Below are positions 24,333 to 33,155 of a DNA stretch of 42,525 bases, one piece after another. Below the pieces are notes generated by a model that made no database searches, was not told the origin of the DNA, and was given only the letters and a program-made list of their open reading frames with translations. Numbering within the stretch: position 1 is the stretch's first letter; each line of letters begins with the position of its first letter. The stretch comes from Clostridia bacterium. Its GTDB lineage: Bacteria > Bacillota > Clostridia > Christensenellales > CAG-138. The position numbers and the translations under genes are program-made. The stretch spans positions 1 to 42,525 of the forward strand of contig JAUNJX010000016.1 of NCBI GenBank assembly GCA_030533005.1, written 5' to 3'.

Positions 24333-25210
24333 AGTTCCTCCTCCGTATGTTGACCCGGCGTGGCCGTGGGCGCCGCGCACGGGATCTTGTTCTGTATTTT
24401 CGTAAGCAGCCATGTGCCTGCAAAGCCGGCAAGCAGCAGCAGCAGATCCCAGACCGCCAATCGGGCCGTAAATCCCGGGTAGATCATGATAAGGGTAGCG
24501 AGCAGGCACCCGAGCATCCCGTAATAGGTATAGGCGTGAAAGCGCCTTAGCATGTTGCGGATCAAGAGCAGCATCAGCCCCCCGCCGACCACGCCGCCTA
24601 TGCCGACAAAGCACATAACGTCCAGCTGAAAGTGCGTAAGGACATTGAGCACCGGCTCATACAGCCCCAGCATCATCAAAAAGAAGGAGGTGCTCATACC
24701 CGGCATCATCGTGCCTGCCACGATGATAGCGCCAGAGAGCATGGCCGTCCAGCTGTTGAGCACAAGACCCGTGCCGCCCGTCGTCAAGCGATCCGCCACG
24801 GCCGCACCGCCGATCACCACAAAGCCTATCAGCGTGGCGACAAGGTACTTGGGGCGAAAGCCCTTTTGGTTCGCCTCCTGAAAGAAGGTCGGCAGCCCGC
24901 CCAGCACCATGCCGATGAGCGCATACATGAAGGGTTCCCTCACATGCTGCAACAGCCATTCCAAGCCAAAGCTACAGCTGATCAGCCCCACACAGCCGCC
25001 CAAAGCAAGCGGCAGCAGGAACAGGAAATGCGCTTTCCCCTCCGTGCGAAAATGCCGCAGAAAGCCGTATAACGCGTTTACGCAGGGCTCGTACAGCCCC
25101 AGCGCCACAGCGAGCACGCCGCCGCTTGCGCCGGGAATGATACACACGGCGCCGATGAGCGTGCCCTGCAGCACGCGAAGCCAAAAGCTGTTGCTCGTCT
25201 TTTTCCCCAT
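24329..25210 (-). CDS. DUF368 membrane protein (PopT-type undecaprenyl phosphate transporter)
   Basis: A 293-residue polytopic membrane protein with about eight or nine helices. The two inverted-repeat signatures are IIPGASGGVLAVALGLYEP (about 20-38) and GTMMPGMSTSFFLMMLGLYEP (about 162-182). DUF368 proteins such as PopT were recently shown to return undecaprenyl phosphate across the membrane, recycling the carrier for wall polymers. This fits its operon with an L,D-transpeptidase and a secreted phosphoesterase. No ribosome site precedes ATG at 25210, and an extended -10 lies six bases upstream, so the mRNA may be leaderless. Confidence 0.88.
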   Translation of the reverse strand: MGKKTSNSFWLRVLQGTLIGAVCIIPGASGGVLAVALGLYEPCVNALYGFLRHFRTEGKAHFLFLLPLALGGCVGLISCSFGLEWLLQHVREPFMYALIGMVLGGLPTFFQEANQKGFRPKYLVATLIGFVVIGGAAVADRLTTGGTGLVLNSWTAMLSGAIIVAGTMMPGMSTSFFLMMLGLYEPVLNVLTHFQLDVMCFVGIGGVVGGGLMLLLIRNMLRRFHAYTYYGMLGCLLATLIMIYPGFTARLAVWDLLLLLAGFAGTWLLTKIQNKIPCAAPTATPGQHTEEEL

Positions 25211-25216
25211 GTGCGC

Positions 25217-25225
25217 ATTGTACCA
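25217..25225 (-). promoter_or_regulatory. extended -10 promoter placed for leaderless DUF368 mRNA
   Basis: On the reverse strand TGGTACAAT ends six bases before the ATG at 25210, so transcription would start at or very near the start codon. There is no ribosome site in the upstream 25 bases. Confidence 0.5.
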
Positions 25226-25372
25226 TGTGCAAGACCATTGGACACGCCCCTTTGAAGAAATTTAACAAACCGTTCAGATTTGGCTTTTTTTGTGAAACCT
25301 TGTTGCCACGTTTCCGCCCATATGTTAAGGTATAGCATAGCAGAGTACAAATATTTGAGACAGGAGCATTCT

Positions 25373-26527
25373 ATGCAGCTTCATCCGCATGTCGCCGCCT
25401 TATCCGACCTTTGCAGGGAACACAGGCGCACGCTGCACCGCATCCCGGAGATCGGACTGACCGAGCACCAGACCCAAGCCTACCTTTTGGGCGTGCTGCG
25501 CATCCTGCAGCCGGATGTGCTCCAAACGCTCTCCCCTACCGGCATCAAGGCCGTATTTTACGCCAAGGACGCAGCCGATACCATCGCCTTTCGGGCGGAC
25601 ATGGACGGCCTGCATGTGCAGGAGGAAACGGGGGCGGAATATGCCTCCATACGCGACGGCTTCATGCACGCCTGCGGCCATGACGGGCACATGACCGTGC
25701 TGCTGCTGCTTGCAAAGCTTCTAAGCGACAACCGCGACGCGCTTCGTTCCAACATCGTTTTACTCTTTCAGCCCGGCGAGGAGGGCTTTGCGGGCGCCAA
25801 GCTTATGATCGAGCAGGGAGCGCTGGAGAACCCGCATGTGGATCGCATCTACGGCCTGCATGTCTGGCCGACGGTGCCCTATGGCAAGATCGGCGTGCGC
25901 TGGGGCTACATGATGGCCAACAGCTGCGAATTCGACATCTTCGTCCATGGCAAAAGCGCCCACGGCGCAAGCCCGCAGATGGGCGTGGACGCGGTGGTGG
26001 CCGCAGCGGAGCTCATCACGCTTTTGCAGACCATCATCACCCGCAGCCTTGACCCCCATCAGGACGCGCTGCTCACCATCGGCAAGATCACGGGCGGCTC
26101 CGCCCGCAACGTCATCGCGGATCGCGTGGAGCTAAACGGAACGCTTCGCTCCTTTTCCGCGCAAAACTACGATACCATCGTAGAGAAGGTTCGCAGCATG
26201 GCGGCGGGTCTTGCTACGGCCACGGGCGCGAAATTTGAATTCGATTCCCTCATGAGCTACCCGTGCCTGGAAAACCCCCGACCCATGGTAGAGGATTTCT
26301 ATCGTTATATTTCTATGCAGGATATAGAGCTGGTAGAACCCGTCATGGCGGCGGAGGATTTTTCCTATTATCAGCAGATGATACCCGGCCTGTTCCTGTT
26401 CTTAGGCACGCTGGATGACGAAAATAAGCAGCCGCTTCACAACGCCTGCTTTGATTTCAAGGAGGATGTTCTTTTAAACGGGGTAGAGGTGTTTCGGCGT
26501 CTTGCGATGAACGAGCCGCTTATCTGA
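25373..26527 (+). CDS. M20 family amidohydrolase (hippurate/N-acyl amino acid hydrolase type)
   Basis: A 384-residue cytoplasmic metallo-amidohydrolase of the M20D group. It has [11 protein letters not shown] (about 75-84), HACGHDGH (H99, C101, H103), [10 protein letters not shown] (about 135-144, catalytic Glu), GLHVWP and the dimerisation domain between [17 protein letters not shown] and [14 protein letters not shown]. It cleaves N-acyl or N-aryl amino acids or similar amides; the exact substrate is unknown. ATG at 25373 is preferred, with AGGAG six bases upstream, over an ATG at 25280 without a ribosome site. It runs head-to-head with DUF368, and its 3' end overlaps the chemoreceptor gene by eight bases. 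Confidence 0.9.
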   Translation: MQLHPHVAALSDLCREHRRTLHRIPEIGLTEHQTQAYLLGVLRILQPDVLQTLSPTGIKAVFYAKDAADTIAFRADMDGLHVQEETGAEYASIRDGFMHACGHDGHMTVLLLLAKLLSDNRDALRSNIVLLFQPGEEGFAGAKLMIEQGALENPHVDRIYGLHVWPTVPYGKIGVRWGYMMANSCEFDIFVHGKSAHGASPQMGVDAVVAAAELITLLQTIITRSLDPHQDALLTIGKITGGSARNVIADRVELNGTLRSFSAQNYDTIVEKVRSMAAGLATATGAKFEFDSLMSYPCLENPRPMVEDFYRYISMQDIELVEPVMAAEDFSYYQQMIPGLFLFLGTLDDENKQPLHNACFDFKEDVLLNGVEVFRRLAMNEPLI

Positions 26528-27560
26528 TCTTGACCCTGTGCACCAGGGCGTCCAGCTCGCCCGTCTGCGCATACAGCTCCTCGCACGCCGCCTGACTGTT
26601 TTCGGCCACGGCGGCGTTTTGCTGCGTCACCTGCACCATCTTGTTCATATAGTCCTTCATGCCCTCGATAGCCTGGGTATGGTTTTCCAATTCCTTAGAC
26701 ACCACCGCCATGGCCTTGGTGGAGTTCTTCGCGTCGCCGGTCACGGCGCCAAAGGTGTTTTCCATCACCTTCACGGCCTCGATGCCGTTTTGAATGGCCG
26801 CCAGGGACTGATGGATAAGACCCGTCGTTTCCTTGGCCGCGTCCGCTGTATTGTTGGCAAGCATGCGCACCTCGTCGGCCACCACGGCGAAGCCCTTGCC
26901 CGCCTCACCCGCCCTTGCCGCCTCTACGGCCGCGTTGAGGGCAAGTATGTTGGTCTGGAAGGCGATCTGCTCGATGGTTTTGATGATGGTGTCGATGCGT
27001 GCGGATTTTTCGTTGATGTTCTCCATCGCGGCGCTCACCTGATCCATCTGCGCCTTGCAATTCGTCACGGAACCGTCCACCTTTTGGGTGCAGTTGTTTG
27101 CAAGCGCCGCATGCTTGGCGCTTTCCTTCATGGATTCCTCAAAAGCGGTCATGCTCAAAAAGAGCTGCTGCGCGTCGGCCGTTTGGCTCACGGCGCCCTC
27201 CGCGAGCGTCGTGCTCCCCTCGGAGATCATCTGCGCGCCCTCGTGCACGGAAACGGCGACCGTCTCGATCTTGCCGAACACGTCCAGCAGCGACTCCAAC
27301 AGTTCTATAATGGACGCCTTGATGGGCGCGAAATCACCGGGATAGTTCTCCTTCACCTGCAAGGTAAAGTCTCCGTAATGGGCGATCTGATACATGGTTT
27401 TCTGCATAGGCTCCACGACCGCCCAAAGGCTTGCGCGCATACGGTCGAGCTCCTCCTGCGCGGTGCGCGCCTCCATCGGCGCCTGTCCCTCAGGCTGCAG
27501 CTTGCCCGCCGCCACGGCCTTCATCCCCTCGCGGAGCTCCAGTTCAAACCGTTTTCTCAT
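26520..27560 (-). CDS. soluble methyl-accepting chemotaxis protein
   Basis: A 346-residue cytoplasmic chemoreceptor with no membrane helix. The N-terminal region (about 1-95) has no recognised sensor domain, and the rest is the coiled-coil signalling domain with the conserved tip [35 protein letters not shown] (about 190-225). It would form arrays with CheA and CheW, encoded just upstream. The start ATG at 27560 follows GGGGGG at close spacing. A terminator separates it from cheA, so it needs its own promoter, which I could not identify clearly. The C-terminus lacks a CheR-binding pentapeptide. Confidence 0.92.
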   Translation of the reverse strand: MRKRFELELREGMKAVAAGKLQPEGQAPMEARTAQEELDRMRASLWAVVEPMQKTMYQIAHYGDFTLQVKENYPGDFAPIKASIIELLESLLDVFGKIETVAVSVHEGAQMISEGSTTLAEGAVSQTADAQQLFLSMTAFEESMKESAKHAALANNCTQKVDGSVTNCKAQMDQVSAAMENINEKSARIDTIIKTIEQIAFQTNILALNAAVEAARAGEAGKGFAVVADEVRMLANNTADAAKETTGLIHQSLAAIQNGIEAVKVMENTFGAVTGDAKNSTKAMAVVSKELENHTQAIEGMKDYMNKMVQVTQQNAAVAENSQAACEELYAQTGELDALVHRVKIR

Positions 27561-27600
27561 ATGCCCCCCTTATATGCCGCCTGTACGGCACGCTGTTTCT

Positions 27601-27628
27601 AAAAAAACGCGCGCCAACACGGCGCGCG
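27601..27628 (-). terminator. rho-independent terminator after cheA
   Basis: On the reverse strand CGCGCGCC and GGCGCGCG form an 8-pair stem around a 5-base loop followed by seven T. It ends the long flagellar/chemotaxis transcript nine bases after the cheA stop. Confidence 0.9.
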
Positions 27629-27636
27629 CTGCTGCG

Positions 27637-29808
27637 TTACACGGAATACCCCTCCCGGGTCAAAGAATTCACATCCAATATGAGGCTGATGCTGCCATCA
27701 CCCATGATGGAGCAGCCGGAAAGATAAGATCGCCTGCTGATCGTGCGCGAAATGAACGCGGGCATGGGCTTGATCACGACCTGCTGTTCGCCCGCGAGCT
27801 TGTCTACAAACAGGCAAACGCTGTTCCCCTCGGACTCCACCAGCACCATGATGCCGGCCTTAAAGTCGCTCACGCCCTTTTGCACGCCGAATATCTGATG
27901 CAGGCGCAGCACGCGATAGCATTGCCCTCGAATGATGATGGTCTCGGCGCCGTTGGGGTCTACGATCAGATCGTAGAGGCGGGATTCAAAGGATTCGCGG
28001 ATATTGAGTATGGGGATGATGTAGTGCTCGTCGCCCACATGCACCTCCATGCCGTCTATGATGGCAAGCGTCAGCGGGATATGCAGGGTAAAGGTCGTCC
28101 CCGCCCCCTTTTCGCTTTCGATGGACAGCGTGCCGCCCATCTTTTCCACGTTCGTGCACACCACATCCATGCCTACGCCGCGGCCGGAATACTCCGTGAC
28201 GGATTCGTTGGTGGAAAAACCCGGCAGGGTGATGAAGCTGAAGGCTTCCCTGTCGCTGATGGCGTTTTCGGGCTTGGTGGTCAAACCCTTTTCGGTGGCC
28301 TTGCGGATGATGGCTTCACGATCCAACCCCCGCCCGTCGTCCGAAACGACGATCATGACGTCGCTGCCCACGTTGCGCGCCTCCAAGGTGATGGTGCCGA
28401 TCTCGGGCTTGCCGGCTCTGCGGCGTTCCTCGGGCGATTCGAGGCCGTGATCCATGCTGTTGCGGATCATGTGCATCAGCGGATCGGACAGCTTTTCAAT
28501 AACGTTTTTGTCCACCTCCGTCTGCTCGCCCAAGAGGATAAGCTCCGTTTCCTTGCCCACCTTGCGGCTCATATCGTACACGATGCGCTGCATCTTGCGA
28601 AACGTCGCCATGATGGGCACCATGCGGATGGACATGACCACGTCCTGCAATTCATCCGTGAGCTGACGCAAGCGGCGCGTGGATTTCTCGAAGGATTCGA
28701 TGTGCAGTGCCGCCACCTCCGGGTTGCGGGATACCATGGATTCCGTGGTGACGATCTCGCCCACCAGATCCATCAGCTTGTCCACGCGCCCGATCTTGAC
28801 GCTCAGGAAATTGGAGGTTTTGGCGTTTTGGCCGTTGTTCTGGAGGTTGGCGTTCTCCTTGGGCTTGGGCGCGGCCTTCGCGGGAAGGGCGCTGCTCTGC
28901 ACAGGTCGATCGCTCTCCGGCGCGGGAGGCGCTTGTTCGGCTGTCTCCGCCGCCGCTGCAAGCGGCTGTTCGCCCGCGCGCATGGCAACGGGGATCGCGG
29001 ACGCGTCCGCAAGCTCCGTAAATTCAAGGGATTGCAGGAAAATGGTATCCTCCAGCACCTCCTTGATCTGCTCCTCGGGCAGCGTGGTCTCCATATAGAT
29101 TTTGAAGCCGTCCGCAACGACGGCTTCGTCGCAATTTACATTCAGATCCTCCGGGATGTGGGCGATGCGGCTGTACATGCCGCCCAATGCGTTCACAATG
29201 GCGAACGCGCGCACGCTCTCCATGGCGCAGCCCTGCTGGAACACAACGCGGGCATAATAGTAATGGGAGCCTGCGGCGGTGACATTCTCAACGGGGGCAG
29301 CGGGCACAGGCGCCGCTGCGGGCGGGGGTTCCGGCGCGGGGGCGGCAGGCGCGGCCGCCGCGATGGGAGCCGGCGTTACGGGCGCGGGTTCACCCGGCGC
29401 ATCCAGTGAGGAAAGCTGCTCCAAAAGTTCGGCGGAGGAAGCATGCAGCTCCTCCACATCCCCGTCGGGCAACAGCCCCTCCTGCACCATGGCGATCTGC
29501 CCTTTAAAGAAATCGACGCATTCCAAAACCTGATCGAATATCCGCTGCCAAAAACCCTTGGGAACGTCCGGGTTCTGGCGCAAAATCGCAAATACGTCCT
29601 CTACGCTGTGGGAAAGCTGCGTCAGCCCGTTATAGCCCATCATGGCGGACGAGCCTTTGATGGTGTGCATGACGCGGAACACCTCGTCGATCTGCTGACG
29701 GGTCAGGGACATTTCCTTTTTGTTGTCCAGGAGCATCTCCTCAAGCTGCTCAAGCAGCTGAAGATTCTCGTAGACATATACCTCGATCATGGAATCGTTA
29801 TCGTTCAT
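27637..29808 (-). CDS. cheA: chemotaxis histidine kinase CheA
   Basis: A 723-residue CheA with all five domains. P1/HPt (1-105) carries phospho-His48 in VMHTIKGSSAMMGY. A Pro/Ala-rich linker (about 145-185) and a P2-like domain (about 185-270) follow, then a second linker. P3 dimerisation (about 340-400), the P4 ATPase (about 400-575; N-box MIRNSMDHG, G1 SDDGRGL, G2 SGRGVGMDVV) and P5, the CheW-like coupling domain (about 580-715), complete it. It phosphorylates the three CheY proteins and CheB of this locus in response to receptor arrays. Last gene of the operon, with GGAGAGGG before ATG. Confidence 0.97.
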   Translation of the reverse strand: MNDNDSMIEVYVYENLQLLEQLEEMLLDNKKEMSLTRQQIDEVFRVMHTIKGSSAMMGYNGLTQLSHSVEDVFAILRQNPDVPKGFWQRIFDQVLECVDFFKGQIAMVQEGLLPDGDVEELHASSAELLEQLSSLDAPGEPAPVTPAPIAAAAPAAPAPEPPPAAAPVPAAPVENVTAAGSHYYYARVVFQQGCAMESVRAFAIVNALGGMYSRIAHIPEDLNVNCDEAVVADGFKIYMETTLPEEQIKEVLEDTIFLQSLEFTELADASAIPVAMRAGEQPLAAAAETAEQAPPAPESDRPVQSSALPAKAAPKPKENANLQNNGQNAKTSNFLSVKIGRVDKLMDLVGEIVTTESMVSRNPEVAALHIESFEKSTRRLRQLTDELQDVVMSIRMVPIMATFRKMQRIVYDMSRKVGKETELILLGEQTEVDKNVIEKLSDPLMHMIRNSMDHGLESPEERRRAGKPEIGTITLEARNVGSDVMIVVSDDGRGLDREAIIRKATEKGLTTKPENAISDREAFSFITLPGFSTNESVTEYSGRGVGMDVVCTNVEKMGGTLSIESEKGAGTTFTLHIPLTLAIIDGMEVHVGDEHYIIPILNIRESFESRLYDLIVDPNGAETIIIRGQCYRVLRLHQIFGVQKGVSDFKAGIMVLVESEGNSVCLFVDKLAGEQQVVIKPMPAFISRTISRRSYLSGCSIMGDGSISLILDVNSLTREGYSV

Positions 29809-29820
29809 TGTCCCTCTCCT

Positions 29821-30177
29821 TTACCCGAGCTTGCGCAGCGTCTCCACGATGTTCTCCTCTTTATAGGGTTTGACGATAAAACCGGCTGCGCCGGACAAGA
29901 CCGCGTCCCTGACCATAGCCTCCTGCCCGAGCGCGGAAACCATGACCACCTTCACGGCGCTGCTGATCTTTTTGATCTCCTTAAGCGCAGTCAATCCATC
30001 CATGACGGGCATGGTGATATCCATCGTTATGATATCCGGACGAATGACGCTGAACTTTTGAACCGCATCCGCCCCGTTTTCCGCCTCCGCGACTACCTCA
30101 AAACCGTTTTTGAGCAGCATATTGCGTATGGAAATACGCATAAACGCCGCATCGTCAACGATCATTACTCTGGCCAT
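29821..30177 (-). CDS. cheY: CheY-type response regulator (copy A)
   Basis: A 118-residue single-domain receiver: D8-D9, phosphoacceptor D53 in MDITMP, switch Ser/Thr in MVSALG and K in VKP. It lies 12 bases before cheA and just after pilZ. ATG at 30177 is preferred, with GGAGG about 10 bases upstream; an in-frame ATG at 30195 contains that ribosome site and has none of its own. It is very similar to copy B two genes upstream (shared runs VDDAAFMRISIRN and VSALGQEAMVRDAVL), so the two arose by duplication. It should bind the flagellar switch or compete for phosphate. Confidence 0.93.
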   Translation of the reverse strand: MARVMIVDDAAFMRISIRNMLLKNGFEVVAEAENGADAVQKFSVIRPDIITMDITMPVMDGLTALKEIKKISSAVKVVMVSALGQEAMVRDAVLSGAAGFIVKPYKEENIVETLRKLG

Positions 30178-30230
30178 ATCTATATACCCTCCCATGCTGT
30201 TGCGCGTAAGCCGCAGCGCCTGCGCGGCGC

Positions 30231-30917
30231 TTATTTCATCCTGCTGCGCTGGTCATATTGCAGCCCGAAGATGGCTTTTGCAAGGTCGTCCGAATTTTTG
30301 ACCTTTTCATAATTAAAGAAGCTGCATCCGTAATAATACATATCGCTGCGCTTGTCTACGCGCACGATGGATGCGGCCTGCGATATCCAAATGCCCCGCA
30401 CCAGAACATGCAGCACGACGCGGTCATGTACGTTCCACTTCTCATCGCTGCAAAAGCGGCAACCGCTGATGCTGATGTCCGTAAGCAGTACCTGCGCGTG
30501 CTTGCTGGGGGTATCCCCGCTCCAGGGCGTGATGGTATTGTTCAAAATGAGCTGCAGCGTGAGATCGTCGGGTATATCGTAAATGGTGGCCCGTTCCATG
30601 GTCTGCACCCGCACGAAGCCGCGGTGCTCCTCCTGCGCCAGAATGCCGGATATGAAAATGCGAAAGACATGCTTGCCCGCCATGCGGATATTGCCCGCAA
30701 GCACCTTAAAGCCCCTGCGGCGGTTGAGTACATTGATCTTGACAGGCGTATCGAAAAATGCCGTGCGCAGATTGGCGCCGCCCGTTACCTCAAACTCATA
30801 GATCTCGTCCTCGATCTTCTCCAAGCGCGCAAACGCCAGCAACTCGTTATCCTCGTTGCATATCTCACAGAGGGAACGAATATAGTCGCTGTCCAAATAC
30901 GCCTCAATCTGCGGCAT
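30231..30917 (-). CDS. PilZ-domain c-di-GMP effector (YcgR-like)
   Basis: A 228-residue protein with a YcgR-like N-terminal domain (about 1-95) and a PilZ domain (about 97-215). Both c-di-GMP binding motifs are intact: RxxxR (R99-G-F-V-R103) and DxSxxG (D147-I-S-I-S-G152). YcgR proteins act as a brake on the flagellar motor when c-di-GMP is high. Placed between two cheY genes, it likely couples c-di-GMP to motor control here. GGGAG lies about 11 bases before ATG at 30917. Confidence 0.9.
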   Translation of the reverse strand: MPQIEAYLDSDYIRSLCEICNEDNELLAFARLEKIEDEIYEFEVTGGANLRTAFFDTPVKINVLNRRRGFKVLAGNIRMAGKHVFRIFISGILAQEEHRGFVRVQTMERATIYDIPDDLTLQLILNNTITPWSGDTPSKHAQVLLTDISISGCRFCSDEKWNVHDRVVLHVLVRGIWISQAASIVRVDKRSDMYYYGCSFFNYEKVKNSDDLAKAIFGLQYDQRSRMK

Positions 30918-30958
30918 GTTGACTATTCTCCCGTCATCCTCGCAACACGTCCTTGCAG

Positions 30959-31312
30959 CTATAGCTTGGACAATGCCGCGATAATTGTTTCCTCCTTGAA
31001 GGGCTTGACGACAAAACCTTTCGCGCCTGCCAGCACAGCGTCGCGCACCATGGCCTCCTGCCCCAATGCGGAAACCATGATGATGACGGCGTCCTTGTTC
31101 ATGCCGCGAATTTGCTTGAGCGCATCGATACCGTTCACCTCCGGCATCGTGATATCCATGGTCACGATGTCGGGATGGAGCTCCGTGTATTTCTGCACCG
31201 CCTCCGCGCCGTTGCCGGCCTCACCCGCAATCTCATACCCGTTCTTGGTAAGTATATTGCGGATTGAGATGCGCATGAACGCAGCGTCGTCAACGATCAG
31301 CACCCTTTTCAT
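30959..31312 (-). CDS. cheY: CheY-type response regulator (copy B)
   Basis: A 117-residue single-domain receiver with D8-D9, D53 in MDITMP, MVSALG and VKPFKE. GGAG lies eight bases before ATG at 31312. It is the closest relative of copy A at 29821-30177 and differs more from the third CheY near CheD. Sitting between cheR and pilZ, it may act on the motor or as a phosphate sink. Confidence 0.94.
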   Translation of the reverse strand: MKRVLIVDDAAFMRISIRNILTKNGYEIAGEAGNGAEAVQKYTELHPDIVTMDITMPEVNGIDALKQIRGMNKDAVIIMVSALGQEAMVRDAVLAGAKGFVVKPFKEETIIAALSKL

Positions 31313-31324
31313 ATCTGTCTCTCC

Positions 31325-32164
31325 TTAAAAATGTGTTTCTTTCTTGCTTGTTTTTTCAGCGGGCCGCTGGTATACCGAGGGCTTTATGTATGTAAAATCC
31401 GTTGTCAGATTGATCAAGGATTCACTCATGCCGATAAACAGGTATCCGCCCGGCGTCAGCGTGTCATACAAACGCTTGATCAGAGCCTGCCGCGTCGGCT
31501 TATCAAAGTATATCATAACATTGCGGCAAAATACTACATCATAAATCCGCTGTCCCCATCCAATTGTATCATTTAAATTGAAATATTGATAGGTTATCAT
31601 GCGTTTTATATCGGGTTTTACCGCATAATTTCCATCTTTTGTTTTCGTAAAGTACCTTGTAAGCCACGATGGCGGTATTTGCGCCACGCGATCCGGCGCA
31701 TATACGCCCTCTCGCGCAAGCTTGAGCACATGATCCGATATATCCGAAGCCTTGATATTCACCTGTATGTTTTTGTTCAGCCCCAGACAATCCGCCGCAG
31801 TCATGGCGATAGAATAGGGTTCCTCGCCCGACGAGCTTGCAGCGCTCCATATGCGAAGCTGCTGGCGGGTGTTTTTTTCCAGCATCGGCTTGATGACGGT
31901 ATCCCGCATAAAGTCGTAATGGCCGGCCTCCCGGAGAAAATAGGTGAAATTCGTCGTCAGCTTGGATACGAGCAGCGAAGCCTCCTGCCCCGTCCTGTCC
32001 TTCATCAGATCGTCGATGTAGCTGGAAAAATCCGTATAGCCGCGCTGGGTGAGCATGGAACTTAGCCGTCCCTCGATCAGCACGCGCTTTTGCGACAGGT
32101 TGATGCCAAACCTGTCGTACATATAATCCCGCAGCCTTTCAAATTCGTTGTCGGTTGTTTTCAT
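31325..32164 (-). CDS. cheR: chemoreceptor methyltransferase CheR
   Basis: A 279-residue SAM-dependent methyltransferase that methylates glutamates of chemoreceptors. The N-terminal helical domain (about 1-75) is followed by the catalytic domain with FTYFLREAGHYDFM, the SAM loop SAASSSGEEPYS (about 104-115) and CRNVMIYFDKPTRQ, and ends with GGYLFIGMSESL. Normal family length. Its ATG overlaps the cheW stop (ATGA), so both are coupled. CheB, its opponent, is encoded farther right. Confidence 0.95.
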   Translation of the reverse strand: MKTTDNEFERLRDYMYDRFGINLSQKRVLIEGRLSSMLTQRGYTDFSSYIDDLMKDRTGQEASLLVSKLTTNFTYFLREAGHYDFMRDTVIKPMLEKNTRQQLRIWSAASSSGEEPYSIAMTAADCLGLNKNIQVNIKASDISDHVLKLAREGVYAPDRVAQIPPSWLTRYFTKTKDGNYAVKPDIKRMITYQYFNLNDTIGWGQRIYDVVFCRNVMIYFDKPTRQALIKRLYDTLTPGGYLFIGMSESLINLTTDFTYIKPSVYQRPAEKTSKKETHF

Positions 32165-32655
32165 CCGCGATCCTTGCCGGGAATCTCCATCAGTTTTTCA
32201 CAGTCGAGCAAAAGGCGAATGGTCTCCGCGCTGTTGCAAACGCCCTTGATATACTGGTTGGCGTCGTCGCCCGCGTTTGGCGGCGCAAGACGCTGCTCGC
32301 TGCTGATGGTCGTCACCTCCTGCACCGCGTCCACGATGAGCCCGAGCGTCATATTGCCCTGATTCACCACGACGATGCAGGTGTTGTCCGTATACGCCTG
32401 CTCGGGCAGGCCAAAGCGCAGCCGCACATCCATGATCGGAATGATGGTGCCGCGAAGGTTGATGATGCCCTTTACGCAATCCGGCAAAAAGGGGACGTTG
32501 GTGATGGGCGTGATCTCGATGATCTCTATCACATAGCGTATTTCGATCGCGTAATCCTGTGCGTCGATGGTGAACACGAGATACAGATCCTGCATCGTAT
32601 CCTCCACATGCGCGTCGGTAAGCTGTCCGTTGCTAAGTGCGATTGCGTTTTCCAT
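32161..32655 (-). CDS. cheW: chemotaxis coupling protein CheW
   Basis: A 164-residue CheW, which links receptors to CheA. The SH3-like fold is recognised from YLVFTIDAQDYAIEIRYVIEII, ITNVPFLPDCVKGIINLRGTIIPIMDVRLRFGL and GLIVDAVQEVTTI. The N-terminal about 25 residues are extra. ATG at 32655 is chosen, with AAAGGA 12 bases upstream; a TTG at 32676 in frame overlaps that ribosome site. The 3' end overlaps cheR by four bases. Confidence 0.93.
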   Translation of the reverse strand: MENAIALSNGQLTDAHVEDTMQDLYLVFTIDAQDYAIEIRYVIEIIEITPITNVPFLPDCVKGIINLRGTIIPIMDVRLRFGLPEQAYTDNTCIVVVNQGNMTLGLIVDAVQEVTTISSEQRLAPPNAGDDANQYIKGVCNSAETIRLLLDCEKLMEIPGKDRG

Positions 32656-32692
32656 AATGGAATTTATTCCTTTCAAACGTTGTGATACGCCC

Positions 32693-33145
32693 CTACATGA
32701 GTAAGTCTACCAGCAATCCCCGTATATCGTCAATATTGCGCAGCATTTGTATGTGATTGGCTTCTCCTGCAAGCAGGTCGTTCATGACTTCTTCAAGCTT
32801 TGCGTTGATCTTTTCAATCAGGGCGAATGTCTTGGCGCGGCCGCGCGCGTCGTATTTTCTGAATTTATGGAAGGCAAAGCCATTGCTGACCGCCTCGTTA
32901 AGAAGTGCGCGTATCATTTCACGATACCTGACGAATTCGCGGATATCGGCGCGTTTGGAGAGTATCTCGCCCTGTTTGATCACCTCGCCGACCAAGCCTT
33001 CAAAGTAGGCTTGATAATGCGCTTCGCTCATCTGCGTCAGGGCTTGCGCAAAGGAGACCGACGTAACCTCATTATGCACAGCCTGCCCAGTTGCAAGCCG
33101 TGCTGCGTTTTCTGTCGTCCCCTGTCGAATTTGATTGATTTTCAT
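32693..33145 (-). CDS. YaaR family protein (DUF327)
   Basis: A 150-residue mostly helical protein of the YaaR/DUF327 family, recognised from the opening MKINQI, the SFAQALTQM segment, the GEILSKRADIREFVRYREMIRALLNEAV core and the ending IDDIRGLLVDLLM. The function is not settled; in Clostridia it is often seen in motility loci, and this position between the FliT-like chaperone and CheW fits that. AGGGG lies near the ATG at 33145. Confidence 0.8.
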   Translation of the reverse strand: MKINQIRQGTTENAARLATGQAVHNEVTSVSFAQALTQMSEAHYQAYFEGLVGEVIKQGEILSKRADIREFVRYREMIRALLNEAVSNGFAFHKFRKYDARGRAKTFALIEKINAKLEEVMNDLLAGEANHIQMLRNIDDIRGLLVDLLM

Positions 33146-33155
33146 TTGCGCACCC

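Noticed and set aside
27561..27636. Sigma-28 promoter upstream of the soluble chemoreceptor
   Set aside because: TAGAAA and CGGCATAT are present but the spacing is too long and both elements have mismatches.
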